Source: Chitinophaga sp. SYP-B3965 (GTDB lineage Bacteria; Bacteroidota; Bacteroidia; Chitinophagales; Chitinophagaceae). Taken from it: 64,000 nucleotides of DNA. The position numbers and the translations under genes are program-made. The stretch lies in NCBI RefSeq assembly GCF_009647655.1, contig NZ_WJFD01000001.1, positions 2,480,001 through 2,544,000 of the forward strand, read 5' to 3'. Shown piece by piece: positions 41,593 to 51,279 of this stretch; within the stretch, counting starts at the first letter, position 1; each line of letters opens with the position of its first letter. Under the pieces are notes generated by a model that did not search any database, was not told the DNA's origin, and saw only the letters and a program-made list of their open reading frames with translations.

Positions 41593-42813
41593 ATGGCCAA
41601 GGAGGATCTTCCCTTTATAAATACGGAATTACCGGATCTGGTAGCACCCCTGCTGCAGAAAATGCTGAACGGGGAATTGCTGTCCGGTGAAGAACAGCGC
41701 TTGCTGGAAGAGTGGAAAGGCCGGTCTGAAGAGAACAAAGCGCTTTTTGAACGTTTGGGAAACCCTGTTGCGGTGCATGAAATGCTAAAAGCATGGCATG
41801 AAATTGAAAAGAACCGGGAATTGAACAAACAGCGTGGAATGAACAGGATCCAGGAGTTATTGCGTACTCCTACCCCGCCTGTACACCAGGTCCATTTCTT
41901 ACGGCGCAGACCATTCCGTTATGCGGCGGCAGCACTGCTGCTGCTGAGCGCGGGCACTTACTTTTATACAACTCATCAAAATAAAGCGCCACAACTGGCC
42001 AATACGAATGTAATAATAGCACCGGGCCGCGAGGGCGCGATCTTAACACTTGCAGATGGCTCCCAGGTGGTACTGGATAGCCTGGGCAATGGCGTTGTAG
42101 CCAACCAGAGCGGCGTACAGGTACTCCTGCAGAACGGACAGCTGGCCTATGATGGCTCCTCCAAAGAAACTGTTTACAACACCATCACCACCCCAAAAGG
42201 ACGCCAATTCAGGCTGCAATTACCGGATGGCAGCAAGGTATGGCTCAATGCGGCCAGCTCCGTAAAATACCCCACCACCTTCGCCGGTAAAGAACGCCGG
42301 GTAGAACTGACCGGAGAAGCTTATTTCGAAGTAGCTAAAAATGCAGACCACCCCTTTAAAGTAAAGGCGGGCGATGCCACAGAAGTAGAAGTACTGGGTA
42401 CCAGTTTCAATATCAATTCCTACCCGGATGAAACCACCATCAGAACTACACTGCTGGATGGAGCCGTAAGATTAAACGCCTACCAGCAATCACAAATACT
42501 TAAACCCGGCCAGCAGGCTGTGGTAAAACCAGCCAAAGCACAACTGGAACTGGTAAATAATGCCGACCTGGATAAGGTAATGGCCTGGAAGAACGGGCTC
42601 TTCAATTTTGAGGATGCCAGCCTCGAAGAAGTAATGCGACAACTGGAACGCTGGTATGATATAGAAGTCACCTATGCAAAGGGAATACCTGCCATCCGCT
42701 TTGGCGGTGAGATCAACAGGCAGAATACATTACAGGATGTTTTACAGATCCTGGAAAAATCAAATGTGCATTTCCGGTTTGAAGACAGTCGCAAACTGGT
42801 TGTAATACCGTAA
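41593..42813 (+). CDS. FecR-family anti-sigma factor
   Basis: The 406-residue protein has a cytoplasmic sigma-binding N-terminus (LLSGEEQRLLEEWKGRSEEN), one membrane helix (FRYAAAALLLLSAGTYFYTT, residues ~115-135), a FecR domain (TPKGRQFRLQLPDGSKVWLN, then ELTGEAYFEVAKNADHPFKV) and a DUF4974 C-terminus that contacts the STN domain of SusC (LQDVLQILEKSNVHFRFED). It holds the ECF sigma until the SusC transporter reports ligand. It stands between sigma and SusC genes, as is usual. Confidence 0.95.
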   Translation: MAKEDLPFINTELPDLVAPLLQKMLNGELLSGEEQRLLEEWKGRSEENKALFERLGNPVAVHEMLKAWHEIEKNRELNKQRGMNRIQELLRTPTPPVHQVHFLRRRPFRYAAAALLLLSAGTYFYTTHQNKAPQLANTNVIIAPGREGAILTLADGSQVVLDSLGNGVVANQSGVQVLLQNGQLAYDGSSKETVYNTITTPKGRQFRLQLPDGSKVWLNAASSVKYPTTFAGKERRVELTGEAYFEVAKNADHPFKVKAGDATEVEVLGTSFNINSYPDETTIRTTLLDGAVRLNAYQQSQILKPGQQAVVKPAKAQLELVNNADLDKVMAWKNGLFNFEDASLEEVMRQLERWYDIEVTYAKGIPAIRFGGEINRQNTLQDVLQILEKSNVHFRFEDSRKLVVIP

Positions 42814-42882
42814 TATTTTACTATACCAAAATATACTTTTTAGATGAGTCCATGACAGGCATTGAGGATAGCCAATAAAAAA

Positions 42883-42927
42883 CCGAAGGTGGTTCGAAGC
42901 ACCCTCGGCGGACGGTTGGGCCGATCC
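42883..42927 (+). promoter_or_regulatory. Two hairpins in the SusC leader
   Basis: CCGAAGGTG / CACCCTCGG (42883-42908) and GGACGG / CCGATCC (42910-42927) form two back-to-back stems in the 176-base gap between fecR and susC. There is no T-run, so this is more likely a leader structure or attenuator than a terminator. Confidence 0.4.
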
Positions 42928-42989
42928 CTATAAACAATTTTCCCTGGAGGAATTACCGATTATTTATCAACCCAAACCAGATGTAATTT

Positions 42990-45900
42990 ATGGATTTTAC
43001 AGCTTATCCCAAGCCGTATGTTACTGCTGTGCCTTTAGAACAGCAGCCGGCAGAGAGGGAATCAACCAAACCGCTGCTGGCAATGGTCCGGAGCAAAATA
43101 CGGAGCCATCGGGCCAGTACAGCATCAATTGTTCTAGCGATGAAAATGACAATTGTATTATTAACTGCTGCACTTATTCATGTTCAGGCCGCTGTGGTAG
43201 CACAGACGGTGACGCTTACGGGCAGGAACATTTCAGTTAAAAAGATTTTCCAATCTATTAAGCAGCAAACGGGCTATGTTACTTTTTACAACCAGGAAAT
43301 GCTGGCGGATGCAAAGCCGGTTTCACTGGAAGTAAATGGCCTGCCATTAGAAGATGTGCTGAAGCTTATAGCTAAAGACCAGCCCTTCAGGTTCGAGATC
43401 AAGGCAAACACAAAAACGATCGTAGTGGCGCCGAAGGTGGTGACTACGGCGTCTCCGGGTACTTCTCTGGAGGCAGCTTTTTTTGTTCCGCTTTCCGGCC
43501 AGATCGTAGACAGTGCGAGCGGCGCTCCTCTGCCGGGAGCGACTGTAAAGGTGCAGGGAACCGTGCAGATAGCTACCACTGATTACCTTGGACGATTCAC
43601 GGTAAATGCGAAAGCCGGTGATGTACTGACGGTAAGTTATGTAGGGTTCAGGAGTGTGAGCTACACGATCAGGAACACGGGCAAACCGCTTATTATTGCC
43701 CTGGCACCTGCTATCACCACCATCAACAATGTGGTTGTAACAGGGATCTTTAATAAAAACAAAGAAAGTTATACCGGCGCTGTAAAAGTGATAACGGCAA
43801 AGGATCTGCAACAATTCCAGGGCCGTAATATATTTGTTACGATCGGGAACATTGATCCCTCCTTCTACGTTGTTCCCAATAACAGTTTCGGCTCTAACCC
43901 CAACCGTGTACCGGATATACAATTACGTGGTACCCGCAACCTTCCCAACCTGGACCAGATAGACCAGCTGGGAACTTCTGCTGCTGCTGCGCTCAACTCA
44001 CCGCTTGTTATCATGGACGGGTTTGAATCCACCATGGAACGGCTGATGGACCTTAACAACAACGAAATTGAATCTATCACTTTGCTGAAAGATGGTGGCG
44101 CTACCTCCCTTTATGGTTCCCGGGGTGCAAACGGCGTAATTGTTGTGACCACCAAACTACCTGTGAGCGGAAAGTTAAGATTTACTTACAGGGCAGGCAT
44201 GAACCTGAGTGTACCAGACCTTAGCAGCTATCATTTGCTGAACGCAAAGGACAAGCTGGAACTGGAACGCATTTCCGGTTATTACAGCAGCCCTACAAAA
44301 CCACCTTCTCAAAATGTAGGACTTGAACAATATTATAACCAGATACTGGGCCTCGTGCAAAGCGGCGTAAATACAGACTGGCTGAGTAAACCTTTACGCT
44401 CCACTGTAGATCAGAACCATTCCATAAAGCTGGAAGGTGGTGATAATGCATTCAGGTATTCCCTGCAAGGCCAGTATAACAAGATAAACGGTATCATGAA
44501 AGGCTCCGGCCGTGAAAATATTAATGGTAACGTTGACCTCTCCTACCGCCTGGGGAAACTCAACTTCCGCAATAGCCTGATGATAGGTAGTACAAAGGGC
44601 GAAGAATCTCCCTGGGGATCATTCAGTGATTACGCAAAACTGAATCCTTACTGGAGCCCTTATGATGCAGACGGAAAAATTACGCAATCTTTCCAACCCT
44701 ACTATCAAAGTTACTGGGATCAGGGGCAGCATCTTAACAAACCATATGCTAACCCCATGTATGATGCCACGCTGAATACCTTTAACAAGAATGCCTATAC
44801 TAACATCACCAATAACTTCCAGTTAGACTGGAGTCCTGTTGATCATCTGCGGTTATACGGAAGTTTAGGGATCACGAACAAACAACTTTCTTCCGATGCT
44901 TTTAAACCGGCATCACATTCTGCATTTTCACAGTACACTGATAGCAATCTGATCCGGAGAGGAACTTATGATTATAGCAGTGGAAAAGAGTTCTCTTATA
45001 CAGCCAGGGCACAGGCCGTTTATAGTAATCTCTTCAATGACCTGCACAGTTTGTATATAGGCGTAAGCGTGGAGGCTGCAGAAAGCAAGTCCACCAACTA
45101 TATGTTCAGTGCGGAAGGTTTCCCCGATGAAACCATCGACTTCATTGGCGAAGCCCTTCAGTATACACTGAACGGCGCTCCGTCAGGCACGGAAGCTACT
45201 ACCCGCAGAGTAGGCCTGGCCAGTACGCTTACTTACACTTATGACCAACGTTACACCGCGGAACTTAACTACCGCGTTGATGGTGCTTCACAGTTTGGTA
45301 CAGACAAACGTTTTGCACCCTTCTGGTCTGCCGGTGCCGGTTGGAACCTGCAAAACGAATCTTTTATCAGGGATAATTTCACCTTCATAGACCGTCTGAA
45401 ATTACGCGGCTCTTTTGGTGTAACAGGTAATCAGAACTTTAATGCCTACCAACCCCTGGCCACTTATGGCTACATTACGAACGACCGTTATAAGAACTGG
45501 ATCGGCGCCGTTCAGAAAGCATTAGGCAATCCTGACCTGCAGTGGCAGAAAACGAATAAATATGACCTGGGTATAGAAGGGGAATTATTTAAAAAGCGTA
45601 TACTATTCCAGGCAGACTATTACAAGGAACATACCTCTAACCTGCTTTCTTCCCTGGAACTTCCTTATTCCAATGGTTTTACGGACTATATTGAAAACAT
45701 CGGCGAAGTGGAACAGACCGGTTTTGAGTTGACGGCCACTGTGGTAGCGATCCGTAATGATGCACGCCGCATCTTTTGGTCTGTTACCGGTAGCATCGCG
45801 CACAACCAGGATAAGATCGTAAAATTATCTGAGGCTATGAAAGCGGCGAATGAAAAACTCGCCACAGACCCGGATAAAGTTGCTAATCTGCCTAACAGGA

Positions 45901-46505
45901 TCATCCGCGAAGGAACATCTCAGAATACCATTTATGCTGTGCCATCGCTGGGTATAGATCCCAGTACCGGCAGAGAGTTGTTTTTAAATAAAGACGGCGG
46001 GGTTACTTATAGCTGGAATCCAAGGGACCGCGTAGCCGTAGGGGTATCTGAGCCAAAATACCGGGGCAATTTCAGCACCCTGTTCCGTTACGGCGGCTTC
46101 GGCTTCAATACCTCTTTTGGTTTCCGCTTTGGCGGTCAGCTGTATAATGAAACGCTGATACAAAAGATAGAGAATGCAGACAGGTTCTTTAATGTTGATG
46201 AACGGGTATACAATGACCGCTGGAAAAAACCTGGAGACAGGACGTTCTTCCGCGGGATCAATGAAGTGACACGTACTTATGCCTCCTCCCGTTTTGTACA
46301 GAATGAATCAACATTCATCTGCCAGAACATCAACATTTCCTACGATGTGCTGAACAGAGAATGGCTGAGGCGTTTGCATATGCAGGCACTGTCTGTGCAG
46401 GCCAATACCGGGGAATTGTTCTATATGTCCAGCGTACCGCAGGAACGTGGTATTGATTATCCATTCTCCCGGCAGGTGAGCGTTAGTTTGTTTGCTACTT
46501 TTTAA
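42990..46505 (+). CDS. SusC/RagA-type TonB-linked transporter with STN domain
   Basis: The 1171-residue outer-membrane transporter has a long basic N-terminus before the signal peptide (MKMTIVLLTAALIHVQAAVV), so ATGs at 43083 or 43140 are other possible starts. Next come an STN signalling domain (VKKIFQSIKQQTGYVTFYNQ), a carboxypeptidase-regulatory-like domain (GQIVDSASGAPLPGATVKVQ), the plug (IESITLLKDGGATSLYGSRG) and a 22-strand barrel region ending VSLFATF. It imports a large ligand captured by the SusD lipoprotein, powered by TonB. The STN domain signals to the FecR protein upstream. Confidence 0.95.
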   Translation: MDFTAYPKPYVTAVPLEQQPAERESTKPLLAMVRSKIRSHRASTASIVLAMKMTIVLLTAALIHVQAAVVAQTVTLTGRNISVKKIFQSIKQQTGYVTFYNQEMLADAKPVSLEVNGLPLEDVLKLIAKDQPFRFEIKANTKTIVVAPKVVTTASPGTSLEAAFFVPLSGQIVDSASGAPLPGATVKVQGTVQIATTDYLGRFTVNAKAGDVLTVSYVGFRSVSYTIRNTGKPLIIALAPAITTINNVVVTGIFNKNKESYTGAVKVITAKDLQQFQGRNIFVTIGNIDPSFYVVPNNSFGSNPNRVPDIQLRGTRNLPNLDQIDQLGTSAAAALNSPLVIMDGFESTMERLMDLNNNEIESITLLKDGGATSLYGSRGANGVIVVTTKLPVSGKLRFTYRAGMNLSVPDLSSYHLLNAKDKLELERISGYYSSPTKPPSQNVGLEQYYNQILGLVQSGVNTDWLSKPLRSTVDQNHSIKLEGGDNAFRYSLQGQYNKINGIMKGSGRENINGNVDLSYRLGKLNFRNSLMIGSTKGEESPWGSFSDYAKLNPYWSPYDADGKITQSFQPYYQSYWDQGQHLNKPYANPMYDATLNTFNKNAYTNITNNFQLDWSPVDHLRLYGSLGITNKQLSSDAFKPASHSAFSQYTDSNLIRRGTYDYSSGKEFSYTARAQAVYSNLFNDLHSLYIGVSVEAAESKSTNYMFSAEGFPDETIDFIGEALQYTLNGAPSGTEATTRRVGLASTLTYTYDQRYTAELNYRVDGASQFGTDKRFAPFWSAGAGWNLQNESFIRDNFTFIDRLKLRGSFGVTGNQNFNAYQPLATYGYITNDRYKNWIGAVQKALGNPDLQWQKTNKYDLGIEGELFKKRILFQADYYKEHTSNLLSSLELPYSNGFTDYIENIGEVEQTGFELTATVVAIRNDARRIFWSVTGSIAHNQDKIVKLSEAMKAANEKLATDPDKVANLPNRIIREGTSQNTIYAVPSLGIDPSTGRELFLNKDGGVTYSWNPRDRVAVGVSEPKYRGNFSTLFRYGGFGFNTSFGFRFGGQLYNETLIQKIENADRFFNVDERVYNDRWKKPGDRTFFRGINEVTRTYASSRFVQNESTFICQNINISYDVLNREWLRRLHMQALSVQANTGELFYMSSVPQERGIDYPFSRQVSVSLFATF

Positions 46506-46516
46506 TCTGAAATCAA

Positions 46517-48022
46517 ATGAAGAAAATAACTATCACTACTATATTACTGAGCACTCTGGCCTTTACCGGCTGTAAGAAGTGGCTGGAAGTAACACCGCAG
46601 GCGACAACAACCAAAGACGAGTTGTTCCAAACCCAGAAAGGATTCCGGGATGCCCTCACGGGTGCTTATATTCACATGAAAAGCGGCAACACCTATGGTG
46701 GCGGGCTCACATGGGGGAATATTGAATTCATGGCCCGCAACTGGGATGTGATCAATGTCAGCAATACGGCCCTCACCAACCTGGCAAATGCCAATTATTC
46801 TGATGCTACTGTAAGAGGCTGGATGGATGGCACCTATGCAGACGAATACAAGGTAGTAGCAGATGTGAACAGTATCCTGGAAAGGATTGACGAAAAAAAA
46901 TCCGTGTTCACGGGCGATAACTATGCACTGGTTAAAGGAGAAGCATTGGCGTTGCGCGCTTTTGCCCACTTTGATGTGCTCCGCATGTTTGGCCCCATGC
47001 CGGATAACCCGGGCACGATACCGGTATTACCTTATGTAAAAAAAGTATCCAAGGAGATTGTTATGCCTGTTCCTTTCCAGGAATTTGCATTATCCGTGCT
47101 GGCAGACCTTGATGAGGCAGAAGGATTATTGAAAGACGTTGATCCGTTCACGCAATATTCCCTGGCAGAATTGAATCCGGACCCGAACAACCAGACTCCG
47201 GTATTGGCCGATAATTATTACATGTACCGCCAGCTGCGCATGAACTATTATGCCGTGCTGGCCCTGAAAGCCAGGGTGTATATGTGGCTGGCGCCATCCA
47301 ATAGTGCGAACTTCGCAAATGCCGCGAAGTATGCGAAGATGGTGATCGATGCCAAAGATCGCAACGGTGTACCTACCTTCCGCCTGGGTAAGTCAGCAGA
47401 CCGCACTGCGGGGGATTACACCATGTCTCCTGAGCATATTATCGGATTAAGTATGTATGATCTTGCGCAAAAAGCGATCGATCTGTTCTATGAAAAGGGA
47501 TCCCTGGCCCGTTCTGATTTCAATATCCAGGATGGATATTATTATCTCAACAACCTGTTCCCTCCAGGTGAAAGAATAGGTGATATACGATGGCAGGGTA
47601 TGTGGAGTTATAAGGTAACACAGGGTAGTACCAGCTTTGTAATGAATGCAAAATACCTGCAACGTCAAACTTTGCCCATTCTGCAGGTGCCCCTGCTCCG
47701 CCTCAGCGAAATGTATCTCATACTCACGGAATCTGCACCGTCTAAAGCAGAAGCTGAAGGCTTCTACGCTACTTATTGCGCGGAAAAAGGCATTCCCTTC
47801 CTGAGCGGTTTTAATGCTACTAACTGGGAAGCAGACCGAAAGAATAAAATGATCAGGGAATACGTACGGGAATTCTTTGCAGAAGGTCAAACCTTCTTCA
47901 CTTATAAAAGATACAATGTAATCACATTGCCTGCCAGCTGGACGGCAGTGTTCTACAGCGGCACAACAGCAAGGTATATTGTACCTAAACCTGATCGTGA
48001 AATTAATTACCATAACAACTGA
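46517..48022 (+). CDS. SusD/RagB-family outer-membrane lipoprotein
   Basis: The 501-residue surface lipoprotein has a lipobox (STLAFTGCKKWLEV) and SusD features: N-terminal KDELFQTQKGFRDALTGAYI, TPR-like helices (LVKGEALALRAFAHFDVLRM) and a C-terminal REYVREFFAEGQTFFTYKRY. It forms the lid on the SusC barrel and binds the nutrient. It starts 11 bases after susC. The ligand cannot be told; the protease and thioredoxin genes downstream hint at peptide or protein. Confidence 0.95.
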   Translation: MKKITITTILLSTLAFTGCKKWLEVTPQATTTKDELFQTQKGFRDALTGAYIHMKSGNTYGGGLTWGNIEFMARNWDVINVSNTALTNLANANYSDATVRGWMDGTYADEYKVVADVNSILERIDEKKSVFTGDNYALVKGEALALRAFAHFDVLRMFGPMPDNPGTIPVLPYVKKVSKEIVMPVPFQEFALSVLADLDEAEGLLKDVDPFTQYSLAELNPDPNNQTPVLADNYYMYRQLRMNYYAVLALKARVYMWLAPSNSANFANAAKYAKMVIDAKDRNGVPTFRLGKSADRTAGDYTMSPEHIIGLSMYDLAQKAIDLFYEKGSLARSDFNIQDGYYYLNNLFPPGERIGDIRWQGMWSYKVTQGSTSFVMNAKYLQRQTLPILQVPLLRLSEMYLILTESAPSKAEAEGFYATYCAEKGIPFLSGFNATNWEADRKNKMIREYVREFFAEGQTFFTYKRYNVITLPASWTAVFYSGTTARYIVPKPDREINYHNN

Positions 48023-48030
48023 TCACAGCG

Positions 48031-48852
48031 ATGAAAAGATTCATATATTTTATAGCTGTTCTGCTGATAACAGCAGCCGGCTGCACAAAATCAGAATTCC
48101 TGCTATTTTCCGATATTGCCAGGGTACAGCTGAACGATACCGCTACGCTGAATACTACCTTTATCTATGATCCTGCCACTGTTACAAAAGATACGGTGTA
48201 TATCCAGGTAGGTACTATTGGCGGCATTACAGATCATGACCGGCCGGTACAACTGGTACAGGTACCGGAATATGATTACACTTATGTTCGTGATCCTATC
48301 ACTAACCAGGTAACAGATACCATTGTTACAGAAAGGCCTTTCAAAGCGGTTCCCGGCATTCATTATATAGACCTGGCAGACAAATCAATGGCATCATTGA
48401 TGGTAGTAAAGGCGAACGAAGCAAGCGCCATGATACCAGTGATATTATTACGCGATGCCAGCCTGAAAACGAACAGCTACCGCCTGCGCCTGCAACTGGT
48501 GGCCAATAAAGAATTCGGACTTGGAGAAATAGGCGCAAGGGAACAAACGGTAGTGTTCTCAGACCGTCTGGAACGCTTTTACTCCTGGAGGGTAGACAAT
48601 GGTGTAGCACCGGCATTTACTACTTTCGGAAAATACAGCACAAGAAAACACCAGTTTATGATGGATGTGCTGAAAGTAAATATTGATGAAGTATGGTACC
48701 AGGCAGTGTTGGCTGCACAGGCCCAACAAAACTACCAGAACCTGCTGAGGGCTGCCTTAACCGCATTCAACAATGATCCGGCTAACATTGGCAGTGGAAA
48801 AGCGCCCTTGCGCGAAACGGATTCGCCTACGAGCCCCCTGGTTACCTTCTGA
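48031..48852 (+). CDS. DUF4843-type lipoprotein
   Basis: The 273-residue lipoprotein (lipobox LLITAAGCTKSE) has the DUF4843 layout: YDPATVTKDTVYIQVGTIGG, IHYIDLADKSMASLMVVKAN and LRDASLKTNSYRLRLQLVAN, where it ends in a domain beginning EQTVVFSDRLERF. DUF4843 proteins are a regular third gene of SusCD loci of this kind and are probably surface-exposed ligand binders. Function not established. Confidence 0.88.
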   Translation: MKRFIYFIAVLLITAAGCTKSEFLLFSDIARVQLNDTATLNTTFIYDPATVTKDTVYIQVGTIGGITDHDRPVQLVQVPEYDYTYVRDPITNQVTDTIVTERPFKAVPGIHYIDLADKSMASLMVVKANEASAMIPVILLRDASLKTNSYRLRLQLVANKEFGLGEIGAREQTVVFSDRLERFYSWRVDNGVAPAFTTFGKYSTRKHQFMMDVLKVNIDEVWYQAVLAAQAQQNYQNLLRAALTAFNNDPANIGSGKAPLRETDSPTSPLVTF

Positions 48853-48873
48853 TCAAAATCAATTATTACCAAG

Positions 48874-50349
48874 ATGAAGAAATTATATTTCCTGGCAGCC
48901 GGCTTGTTTTCCATACTCGCTTTTGCCTGCACCAAAGATAAAAGTACCGCAAACGACGGTTCAATACCATCCTTTACTGTAAGTGGAATGAAAACCAGTT
49001 ATGCTGTATTAACACATAAGGATACTTTGCGCATCCATCCTGTCGTAGAAGACGAAAGCAAATATGAATTTTACTGGACAGCATTTAATTCCAATTTTGT
49101 ACAAAGATCGGGTAATGCAAAACCAGATACACTGGCCAGAACAAAGGACCTTGACTACGCCGTAACATTGAACCCCGGTCCCTATATACTGGTGTTCAAT
49201 TTAAAAGATAAAAAGAGTGGTGTTACCAAGCTCCTTAATGCAGACATGGTCGTATCTTCATTAAACCTGAACGGCTGGTACCTCCTGAAAGAAAACAATG
49301 GAAAAACAGACTTTGATTTTATTCATAGCACCGGGCGTATAAACGACTGGATTGCTTTTCACAATGAGGGGAAAAGCCTGGAAGGAACAGCAGTAGATGC
49401 GGTATTTACGCCTACCTTTAAAATGACGCTGACAGCCGCTCCTATGGATATCTTCCCTGCGTTTACAGTGCTCTCAGATAAGGATGCAGCCATTTACCGG
49501 ATCGATAACGGGAAGGTGATGCGCACCTTTGATGATATGTTCTTTACAAAACCTGCCACCCGCAAGTTGCAAAGCGTGTTCCAACCTGCATCGCTTACCA
49601 CCCTTGGCCTGATCAACGATGGCCAGGCTTATATCATGAATAAGGGTACCCTGTTCTCTACACTGCCAGCCACTACGGCCAGGTTATCACCCATAACGGC
49701 GGTAGGTGCTATGAACCTTGCTTTTGACGAGCTTTCCAAATCAGTTGTGTTGCAGGTTGATTTTACTTTACCGGCAATGCCAACCAGCGGGGCTGAGTTG
49801 AAGAACATGAATGCTGATCTGGTTTGGATGAATAGTTATGCTGGTTTGCGCGGTTTAGCTATGGCCCTCTTCCGTAAACCAGACGGTTCCGGGATCCTCT
49901 ACAGGCTGAATGTACAATATGGTTTCCTGGCAGGTTTTTCAACACCTATCATACAGTTAAAAGCAACCGTACCTTCTACGCATGGCCTGATGGCTGCGAG
50001 CGTGATCGGCGGGAATTATGATGCTGACTTCATTTATTATGCGCTGGGTAACAAGGTGTACCTGACAGATCCGATCGGCCTCCAGGAAGCCTTGCAGGTG
50101 ACACTTCCTGCCGGAGAAAACGTTACCAGCATTCAGCATATCAAATATCCGCAGCCCAACGCCGGAATAACCATTACAACTGATTTCCTGGCTATCGCTA
50201 CTTATGCAAACGGTCATTACAAAGTGTACCTGCATAAAGTAAGTTCTACCGGAACCATTCAACCATTGGCCCAGCCTAATTTTGAAGGGGACGGAAAAGT
50301 AACCACCATTATCTATATGGAAGGAGGAAACGGAAGCAGGGTTTTCTAA
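48874..50349 (+). CDS. PKD-like family surface lipoprotein
   Basis: The 491-residue lipoprotein (MKKLYFLAAGLFSILAFACT, Cys 19) has an N-terminal PKD-like beta domain (residues ~25-130, with YEFYWTAFNSNF) and a long C-terminal half that looks like a beta-propeller (LNLNGWYLLKENNGKTDFDF, GGNYDADFIYYALGNKVYLT). It is the fourth surface protein of the SusCD locus. Such PKD-like family lipoproteins occur together with DUF4843 and metalloprotease genes. The ligand is unknown. Confidence 0.82.
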   Translation: MKKLYFLAAGLFSILAFACTKDKSTANDGSIPSFTVSGMKTSYAVLTHKDTLRIHPVVEDESKYEFYWTAFNSNFVQRSGNAKPDTLARTKDLDYAVTLNPGPYILVFNLKDKKSGVTKLLNADMVVSSLNLNGWYLLKENNGKTDFDFIHSTGRINDWIAFHNEGKSLEGTAVDAVFTPTFKMTLTAAPMDIFPAFTVLSDKDAAIYRIDNGKVMRTFDDMFFTKPATRKLQSVFQPASLTTLGLINDGQAYIMNKGTLFSTLPATTARLSPITAVGAMNLAFDELSKSVVLQVDFTLPAMPTSGAELKNMNADLVWMNSYAGLRGLAMALFRKPDGSGILYRLNVQYGFLAGFSTPIIQLKATVPSTHGLMAASVIGGNYDADFIYYALGNKVYLTDPIGLQEALQVTLPAGENVTSIQHIKYPQPNAGITITTDFLAIATYANGHYKVYLHKVSSTGTIQPLAQPNFEGDGKVTTIIYMEGGNGSRVF

Positions 50350-50360
50350 CATTATAAAGC

Positions 50361-51275
50361 ATGAGATCACACCCATTGCCACTGTATAACAGCTGGCGGG
50401 GTGATCTCATGCCATTTAAAAACAAACAGATGAGAAGCTTACTATTATTAGCATGCAGTTTTTGTTCTTTGAATGTACTGGCACAAACAGACACTGCTAT
50501 GCAAAGAACGGAACTGAAACAAGTCTTGCAGGGAGTAGATCAAAAAATGGCCAACAGGCAACAAGCCTGGCTGGATGCGCAGACTGCAAAAGTGAAGTAT
50601 GACACGATAGGCCTGTGGCAATACCGCGACGACTGGGCCAAGCTTAAAGCAGAAAGGAAAAAACAGGAGATCGTCTTCGTACAACAACATCCGGATTACC
50701 TCGTTAGCCTGGAAGCCCTGAAAGATGCCATCGGCCCTATCCCCGATGATATCCAGGCATACGATAAACTGTTTAAGAAGCTGAACAAAACTGTAAGAGA
50801 AAGTGAAGCAGGTGTGAGTACAAAAAAACTCATTGATCGTTATATGACGGTGCGGATCGGTGCGCAGGCGCCTGCTTTCTCCTCTCCGGATACCGCCGGC
50901 CTGCCGGTGCGGCTGGCTGATTACAAAGGGAAGTATGTGCTGCTGGATTTCTGGGCAAGCTGGTGCGGCCCCTGCAGGGAAGAGAATCCCATCGTAGTAG
51001 CTGCTTACAACCGGTTCAAAGATAAAAGCTTTGACATCCTTTCTGTTTCCCTGGATCAACCGGGTAAAAAGGCGGACTGGCTCAAAGCCATCTATCACGA
51101 TGGCCTCACCTGGAAACATGTATCAGACCTTCAATACTGGAATAATGAAGTAGCGAAGCTGTACATGATCCGCTCCATCCCGCAGAACTTCCTGATAGAT
51201 CCACGCGGGAAGATCATTGCCAAAGACCTGCGTGGGGAACAGCTTGTAAAGAAACTTGAAGAAATATTAAAATAG
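50361..51275 (+). CDS. TlpA-like exported thioredoxin
   Basis: The 304-residue protein has a signal peptide (MRSLLLLACSFCSLNVLAQT; the ATG at 50430 or 50409 may be the real start), a helical middle domain of about 130 residues, and a C-terminal thioredoxin fold with FWASWCGPCREENPIV (C202, C205 in the drawn frame). The CGPC pair and cis-Pro in RSIPQNFLID show an active redox protein working in the periplasm. In this locus it may reduce disulphides of an imported peptide or keep the metalloprotease folded; this is inference. Confidence 0.9.
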   Translation: MRSHPLPLYNSWRGDLMPFKNKQMRSLLLLACSFCSLNVLAQTDTAMQRTELKQVLQGVDQKMANRQQAWLDAQTAKVKYDTIGLWQYRDDWAKLKAERKKQEIVFVQQHPDYLVSLEALKDAIGPIPDDIQAYDKLFKKLNKTVRESEAGVSTKKLIDRYMTVRIGAQAPAFSSPDTAGLPVRLADYKGKYVLLDFWASWCGPCREENPIVVAAYNRFKDKSFDILSVSLDQPGKKADWLKAIYHDGLTWKHVSDLQYWNNEVAKLYMIRSIPQNFLIDPRGKIIAKDLRGEQLVKKLEEILK

Positions 51276-51279
51276 TACC

